Of a stretch of 9,622 nucleotides of DNA, positions 6,113 through 9,622 are shown piece by piece. A program made the position numbers and the translations under genes. Origin of the DNA: Methanobacterium sp. (GTDB taxonomy: Archaea > Methanobacteriota > Methanobacteria > Methanobacteriales > Methanobacteriaceae); the NCBI GenBank assembly GCA_003158115.1, contig PMGM01000048.1, forward strand, positions 38,665 through 48,286, read 5' to 3'. The notes under the pieces are model-generated. The model was not told the origin of the DNA and searched no databases. It saw nothing but the letters and a program-made list of their open reading frames with translations. How positions within the stretch are numbered: position 1 is the first letter of the stretch; each line of letters begins with the position of its first letter.

Positions 6113-6571
6113 ATGGATACAATGGATGTAAAAGGACAAGCATCAGTTGAATATCTACTCTTAGCATTAGTATTCCTGATTATAATAGGTTCGGTAACAG
6201 TACCACTTATTAACCAGGGTATAAATGATAGTCTAGATGTATCACATTCTTCAGATGCAAGCGCAGCCATAAATAGTATTGCAAATGCTATTGGAGTTGT
6301 ATATTCCAATGGTCCAGGATCTGTAAGGACTATTAATGTTTATTTCTCTAATACTAATGCAGCTTTAACTTATAATTCTGCTAACAGCACCATACAGATG
6401 TCAGTACCAGAATATAACGGACCAAATAAAGTAATTGATGCAAATGTTCCCATCGCAGTTACATTAAATGGAGGAAATTCCGTTAGTATTGTAAATAAAA
6501 CTAATTACAATGCAACTGTAACATGGCCAATCGGAACCAGTGCCATAAATGTAGCCATGGTTCCATCATAA
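6113..6571 (+). CDS. Class III signal peptide (type IV pilin-like) protein
   Basis: A small secreted protein (152 residues from ATG 6113) with a class III signal peptide: the short leader MDTMDVKG, then QASVEYLLL and a hydrophobic helix to about residue 34. EppA-type peptidases cut just before the Gln of QxSxEYLLL, which would be between Gly8 and Gln9. The hydrophobic segment then forms the N-terminal pilin helix. The rest is polar, rich in Asn, Ser, Thr and Val, and has no Cys. It has four N-glycosylation sequons (NDS, NST, NKT, NAT), so the mature protein is probably a glycosylated surface pilin. The upstream ATG at 6080 would add eleven residues but lies inside the TATA box. ATG 6122 is also possible. 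The gene follows the prepilin peptidase gene by about 105 bases. Which pilus it builds cannot be told. Confidence 0.85.
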   Translation: MDTMDVKGQASVEYLLLALVFLIIIGSVTVPLINQGINDSLDVSHSSDASAAINSIANAIGVVYSNGPGSVRTINVYFSNTNAALTYNSANSTIQMSVPEYNGPNKVIDANVPIAVTLNGGNSVSIVNKTNYNATVTWPIGTSAINVAMVPS

Positions 6572-6629
6572 AAATAATAATAATTTGTTATAATAAATTC
6601 TATAAATAACGTTTGTTTAGGGGAATTTC

Positions 6630-7523
6630 ATGAATATATTTGGCAAACTTGGATATTATATTGTCTCAGCATTTAATTTAGTTGGAATGCTTATTTTGGC
6701 AATACCTAAAATCCCAGAAAAATTACGAAACTTCGATTCCAATGATATTAAGGAAAAGATAGACACTGAAAATTTGAAGGGTAACATATCAAAGTTAAGG
6801 GAAGATGTTGGCTTTGATGAAAAAATATCACAAATCAGCAACACTGAAAACTTAACTAAAACCATCAAAAAAACAGTAAATCGTGAAGTTGAAGAATCTG
6901 ATTCGGATGTTGTAATGATAGGAGGTGCTTTCACTTCGGAGGAGAAGGAAAGAACCATACTAACACTTCAACTGTTATCAGCTGCTTTTGTTGTTGTATC
7001 GATTTTAAGCATATTCCATTTTGTTGATAGTATAATCTATATTCCAATTGGAATAGTTTTAGTAGGCTACATTGTTTATCTGCTTTATACTAAGGTTAAT
7101 TTAATGTACAGAAACGATTTTCCAGCATATCGTGACTTCTTTTTAATGTATATTGCAGTGGGAATAATCTTAGTACTACTGAACACAAATTCTAACTTTG
7201 TAATGGCATTTTCATTCACGTTACTACCATCATTAAGTGTACTTATCTTTGCTGTTGTAGCTGTTGTAGCAGTATTTCTTATATACAGGATTAGATATTA
7301 CAGAAATTTTACATATGGAACTGTTATAGAAGAGGGAAAAAACACAGCCTATGTTAAAGTTGAATATGATATAAGAAGCAATGTTAAACCAGATATTTAT
7401 ATTGTTGAAAATAGAGTAGGTGCTTTTGAAGGTGAGGTTGTAAAGCTTAAACTGGAAGAAAAGATCATGAGCATGGGTGGTAACAAACCAATTAAGATAA
7501 TTGAAAGTGCAAATACTATCTAG
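6630..7523 (+). CDS. Polytopic membrane protein of unknown function (possibly DUF2101-like)
   Basis: I do not recognise this 297-residue protein with certainty; it resembles the uncharacterised archaeal DUF2101 membrane proteins. There is a hydrophobic N-terminal segment (about 8-26). A charged, probably helical stretch (28-105) holds two similar pieces, DTENLKGNISKL (45-56) and NTENLTKTIKK (71-81), 26 residues apart. Four likely membrane segments follow (about 110-132, 134-153, 170-186 and 191-219). The basic RIRYYR then leads into a soluble C-terminal domain (about 225-297) with a beta-like pattern (YGTVIEEGKNTAYVKVEYDI). No catalytic motif was seen. Start: AGGGGA at 6619-6624, five bases before the ATG. 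It follows the pilin gene by 58 bases on the same strand, so it may belong to the pilus module as a membrane partner, but only position suggests this. Confidence 0.75.
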   Translation: MNIFGKLGYYIVSAFNLVGMLILAIPKIPEKLRNFDSNDIKEKIDTENLKGNISKLREDVGFDEKISQISNTENLTKTIKKTVNREVEESDSDVVMIGGAFTSEEKERTILTLQLLSAAFVVVSILSIFHFVDSIIYIPIGIVLVGYIVYLLYTKVNLMYRNDFPAYRDFFLMYIAVGIILVLLNTNSNFVMAFSFTLLPSLSVLIFAVVAVVAVFLIYRIRYYRNFTYGTVIEEGKNTAYVKVEYDIRSNVKPDIYIVENRVGAFEGEVVKLKLEEKIMSMGGNKPIKIIESANTI

Positions 7524-7535
7524 AAATTCTACTAA

Positions 7536-7560
7536 TTTTTAAATTATTATTATCTTTTTT
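7536..7560 (+). terminator. T-rich stretch after the membrane protein gene
   Basis: T5 (7536-7540) and T6 (7555-7560) follow the stop codon within 40 bases. Archaeal termination can occur at such runs. No convincing stem accompanies them. Confidence 0.35.
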
Positions 7561-7627
7561 CCTTAAAATCTTGGTTTAGTTTATATATTAAAAATTATTC
7601 TTTTTAAACTAGATTTACAGTCTAAGA

Positions 7628-7642
7628 ATGAATATATACAAT
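7628..7642 (+). promoter_or_regulatory. TATA box for the phosphopantothenate synthetase gene
   Basis: AATATATA (7631-7638) is centred about 30 bases before the ATG at 7665, predicting an mRNA with almost no leader. There is no Shine-Dalgarno sequence before that ATG. The stretch is nearly identical to the element ahead of the pilin gene. A second box, GTTTATATATTA (7579-7590), would give a leader of roughly 55 bases. Confidence 0.45.
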
Positions 7643-7664
7643 GAAATTCTAATTATCTAATTGT

Positions 7665-8420
7665 ATGATACACAAGGATCATCCTAGATACAAATCACTG
7701 AAGTTAAGAGAGAAAATAGTAGATGCATATAAGAATGGAATACTTGCTGAGTCTGGAATGATTGCCCACGGGAGGGGCGAAGCATTTGACTATCTTTTAG
7801 GAGAAGAAACAACGTCTAATTCTAAAAAAGCAGTACAGGCTGCTGCAGCTGCACTTATTCTTGCAAAAAATCCTGTTATATCTGTTAATGGTAACACTGT
7901 TGCACTGGTTTCCAATGAAATTGTTAAACTTGCAGATGATCTTAATGCCAGGATAGAAATAAATCTGTTCCACAAAACAAAGAAAAGGATATCAATCATC
8001 AAAAATGTACTGAATGATGCTGGTGCCAAAAATATTTTAGGAACAGATCATGAAGCAAAGGCGCTGATCAAAGGTCTTGAAGGCCCTAGGGCTAGTTCAA
8101 GTCGGGAGGGTGTTTATATTGCAGATGTTGTACTTGTACCACTTGAAGATGGTGACAGGGCAGAGGCACTTGTGAAATTAGATAAACTTCTTATTACAAT
8201 CGATCTTAATCCGCTCTCAAGGACTGCTAAAACTGCAACTATAACAATTGTGGACAATATAATAAGAGCTATACCCAATTTAATACAAGCAGTTCATGAA
8301 CTTAATAATGTTGAAGATTCAACCCTACATCAAATTGTAAGAGACTTCAATAATCAGGAAAACTTAGATGAATCCCTTAAAAAAATTTCAGATAAACACA
8401 CAGGCAGAGTGAAACCATGA
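7665..8420 (+). CDS. 4-phosphopantoate--beta-alanine ligase (archaeal phosphopantothenate synthetase)
   Basis: This archaeal enzyme (formerly DUF137) joins 4-phosphopantoate and beta-alanine with ATP to give 4-phosphopantothenate. Together with pantoate kinase it replaces the bacterial PanC/PanK route to coenzyme A. The 251-residue length matches the family (about 240-260). Recognisable blocks are HPRYKSLKLREKIVDAY (5-21), AHGRGEAFDYLLGE (34-47), AALILAKNPVISVNGN (62-77), FHKTKKRISII (102-112), GPRASSSREGVYIADVVLVP (139-158) and LDKLLITIDLNPLSRTAKTA (172-191), followed by the TITIVDN stretch. The start at 7665 fits the usual MI(P/H)K-HPRYKSL beginning. The TGA overlaps the next gene's ATG (ATGA at 8417-8420), so the two are translationally coupled. 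It is cytoplasmic and intact. I am confident of the family from the conserved blocks. Confidence 0.9.
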   Translation: MIHKDHPRYKSLKLREKIVDAYKNGILAESGMIAHGRGEAFDYLLGEETTSNSKKAVQAAAAALILAKNPVISVNGNTVALVSNEIVKLADDLNARIEINLFHKTKKRISIIKNVLNDAGAKNILGTDHEAKALIKGLEGPRASSSREGVYIADVVLVPLEDGDRAEALVKLDKLLITIDLNPLSRTAKTATITIVDNIIRAIPNLIQAVHELNNVEDSTLHQIVRDFNNQENLDESLKKISDKHTGRVKP

Positions 8421-9049
8421 AAATTATTGGAGTTACAGGATTACCAGGATCTGGAAAAAGTGTTGTTTCAAGGGCTGCCAAGAAACTGAATATACCCATT
8501 GTCAGAATGGGTGATGTAATAAGGGAAGAGGCTAAAAAGACGAATCAAAAAACTGGAGAAGTAGCAGTTGAACTCAGAAAAGAGTACGGTGAATTTGTTG
8601 TTGCAGAACGCTGTGTAGAAATTATTAAAACACATATTACGTCTAAAAGTCCCAGTTTAGATACTAATCCCAGGAACAGATCACGGATTAAAGTTCATAA
8701 ATGTGATATTTATATGATCGAAGGTATTAGAAGTCCCTATGAAGTTGAAATATTCAAAAAAAATTTCACTGAATTTAAAGTTATAGCCATACATTCAACC
8801 CCAAATACACGATTTAAACGTTTAAAAAGAAGAATGAGACCGGATGATTCTCGTGAAGAATCTGATTTTCAAATGCGAGATCAAAGGGAACTTAACTTTG
8901 GAATTGGTAATGTAATAGCAACAGCTGATTATATGGTTGTTAATGAGGGTCCACTTAAAAAAATTAAAAACATAATTAGGAGTATACTTGAAAATGAAAT
9001 GCAAAATAACTGCAAGGGCCAGGGTAAACCCAACAGAAGACCAAGATAA
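8417..9049 (+). CDS. UPF0200 family P-loop kinase-like protein
   Basis: An archaeal P-loop protein of the UPF0200 family, related in fold to nucleoside monophosphate kinases and dephospho-CoA kinase; its substrate is unknown. The Walker A motif is GLPGSGKS (8-15). MGDVIREE (31-38), IEGIRSPYEVEIF (101-113), IAIHSTPNTRFKRLKRR (123-139) and RDQRELNFGIGNVIATADYMVVNEG (154-178) are the family signatures. Two things are odd. Residues about 75-96, a polar and basic stretch (SKSPSLDTNPRNRSRIKVHK), look like an insertion before the IEGIRS strand, where family members as I recall them run straight on. The C-terminus has a polar tail (about 195-210) read from DNA that also encodes the start of the next gene. 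It is coupled to the CoA gene upstream by an ATGA overlap. Some databases label such proteins dephospho-CoA kinase, but archaea have a different one (DUF359), so I leave the function open. Confidence 0.85.
   Translation: MKIIGVTGLPGSGKSVVSRAAKKLNIPIVRMGDVIREEAKKTNQKTGEVAVELRKEYGEFVVAERCVEIIKTHITSKSPSLDTNPRNRSRIKVHKCDIYMIEGIRSPYEVEIFKKNFTEFKVIAIHSTPNTRFKRLKRRMRPDDSREESDFQMRDQRELNFGIGNVIATADYMVVNEGPLKKIKNIIRSILENEMQNNCKGQGKPNRRPR
8978..8982 (+). promoter_or_regulatory. AGGAG Shine-Dalgarno inside the UPF0200 gene for the next gene
   Basis: AGGAG within the upstream coding sequence precedes two in-frame candidates, TTG 8988 (5-base spacer) and ATG 8994 (11-base spacer). It shows that the downstream start lies inside the UPF0200 gene. 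The ATG is slightly favoured because it is the stronger start codon. Confidence 0.45.
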
Positions 9050-9368
9050 AGTTATTAATGCTATATCTAACATTTTTAAATTTGATGAACTTGAAATTGG
9101 AGAGGGATATGTGAGTGTTACAGGAGAAAATGAATCATTATTAGATCTACGTGAATCCCTTAAACTCAGGAAAATACGTGACACAGCCGAGAGAATATTT
9201 ATAAATGGCATAGAAGAAAATAAAATTAAATTTTCATTGAGTAAACAAGCTGCACTTGTATCAATACCAAACTTTGTTGATAAGGGTATGTCAATCCTTG
9301 GAGAAATTGATGTTACCATTGAAACCGATGATGTTGAAGGTTTCATAAAATGGATGACAGCCAAATAA
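8988..9368 (+). CDS. UPF0201 family protein (putative RNA-binding)
   Basis: A small cytoplasmic archaeal protein of the UPF0201 (COG1931) family; no reaction is known, and RNA binding has been proposed for its relatives. Family blocks seen are ARVNPTEDQDKVINAISNIF (11-30), then LRESLKLRKIRDTAERIF (54-71), NKIKFSLSKQAALV (78-91) and FVDKGMSILGEIDVTIETDD (96-115). It is 126 residues long from TTG 8988, or 124 from ATG 8994. The latter is equally likely and gives the typical short beginning M-K-C-K. The gene overlaps the end of the UPF0200 gene by about 60 bases in another frame, so the three genes from 7665 on are one transcription and translation unit. A hairpin with a T-run follows directly after the stop codon. 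Confidence 0.85.
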   Translation: MKMKCKITARARVNPTEDQDKVINAISNIFKFDELEIGEGYVSVTGENESLLDLRESLKLRKIRDTAERIFINGIEENKIKFSLSKQAALVSIPNFVDKGMSILGEIDVTIETDDVEGFIKWMTAK

Positions 9369-9370
9369 TT

Positions 9371-9430
9371 TTGGATTATTATATAAAATTTCTAAAATAA
9401 ACATAAATTTTTAATAAATCCAATTTTTTT
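9371..9430 (+). terminator. Hairpin and T7 terminator after the UPF0201 gene
   Basis: TTGGATTATTA (9371-9381) pairs with TAATAAATCCAA (9412-9423), eleven pairs with one bulged A. Seven T follow directly (9424-9430). The 30-base loop contains further complementary AT stretches. It lies in the 70-base gap between two convergent genes and should end the plus-strand operon. The minus-strand gene may end there too. Confidence 0.6.
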
Positions 9431-9438
9431 ATTATCAA

Positions 9439-9622
9439 TCACTTTTTTTCAAGTTCAGCTTTGGTTATTAAAAGATAACCGTTATCTCTATCCCAAACAT
9501 TTGATGATTCAAGAATTTTTATGTGTTTCTTAAAAATTGGACAATCAAGTACCAGAGTTTCTGCTTCACCACCTTCAAATGCCATGTGCATTCCATATTT
9601 ACTGTGTAAGGTAATTATTTCT
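9439..9622 (-). CDS. Diphthine--ammonia ligase (Dph6/MJ0570 family), C-terminal end
   Basis: The complement strand carries an open frame that enters from the right window edge and ends with TGA at 9441-9439; 60 residues are visible. The segment KYGMHMAFEGGEAETLVLDCPIFKK matches the C-terminal signature of the archaeal PP-loop ATPase family MJ0570/Dph6 (typically GEGGExETLVLDxPxF). These enzymes carry out the last step of diphthamide formation on elongation factor 2, the ATP-dependent amidation of diphthine. Full-length archaeal members have roughly 220-235 residues, so the ATP-binding N-terminal domain lies outside the window. The tail after the motif (VWDRDNGYLLITKAELEKK) is also usual. The gene converges on the UPF0201 gene. 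The glutamate-rich motif makes the family call good, while the function rests on family knowledge. Confidence 0.8.
   Translation of the reverse strand, partial: EIITLHSKYGMHMAFEGGEAETLVLDCPIFKKHIKILESSNVWDRDNGYLLITKAELEKK

Noticed and set aside
8822..9364. 180-codon minus-strand open frame over the UPF0200 and UPF0201 genes
   Set aside because: Both plus-strand genes have strong family signatures through the whole stretch. The minus frame has none and would start opposite the UPF0201 end.
1..9622. Mobile element, prophage, toxin-antitoxin or defence system
   Set aside because: No transposase, integrase, terminal repeats or phage genes are visible. All genes belong to core archaeal families with similar base composition.

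Overview
This AT-rich window looks like chromosome from a methanogenic archaeon, most likely order Methanobacteriales (Methanobacterium or a close relative). The reasons are an archaeal-type phosphoglycerate mutase, a MurT/GatD-type pair as expected in a pseudomurein-walled archaeon, archaeal 4-phosphopantoate--beta-alanine ligase, the archaeal UPF0200 and UPF0201 families, a prepilin peptidase with a class III (QxSxEYLLL) substrate, archaeal TATA elements, and several genes that appear leaderless. I saw no insertion sequence, CRISPR array, tRNA or rRNA, and no gene-free stretch longer than 300 bases (the largest gaps are about 230, 220 and 200 bases).

Layout, left to right. (1) 2-421: 3' end of apgM (glycolysis). 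(2) 653-2041 and 2056-2796: a two-gene operon of a MurT-like Mur ligase and a GatD-like glutamine amidotransferase, probably a cell-wall-precursor amidating complex. The ligase seems to begin at an ATT codon behind a perfect GGAGGT. (3) 3016-4620: pyrG, CTP synthase, behind a TATA promoter and a dyad, and possibly read from a CTG nine bases inside the reported ORF. (4) 4820-6007, 6113-6571 and 6630-7523: a type IV pilus-like module of prepilin peptidase, a small class III pilin-like protein and an unrecognised polytopic membrane protein. (5) 7665-9368: an overlapping gene string of phosphopantothenate synthetase (CoA synthesis), a UPF0200 P-loop kinase-like protein and a UPF0201 putative RNA-binding protein. 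It ends in a hairpin plus T-run. (6) 9439-9622, minus strand: 3' end of a Dph6-type diphthine--ammonia ligase, convergent with the UPF0201 gene.

All genes but the last lie on the plus strand. Translation starts are mixed. The Mur ligase, GatD, PyrG, the 6630 membrane protein and UPF0201 have Shine-Dalgarno sequences. The peptidase, the pilin and the phosphopantothenate synthetase lack a clear one and instead have TATA-like boxes centred about 25-30 bases before the ATG, as expected for leaderless or nearly leaderless mRNA. The most intriguing points are the non-AUG starts, the MurT/GatD pair in a probable pseudomurein organism, the compact peptidase-pilin-membrane protein cluster, and the ATGA coupling of a CoA enzyme to an orphan kinase. 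Most genes are ordinary core archaeal genes, and I found no clear previously undescribed system.
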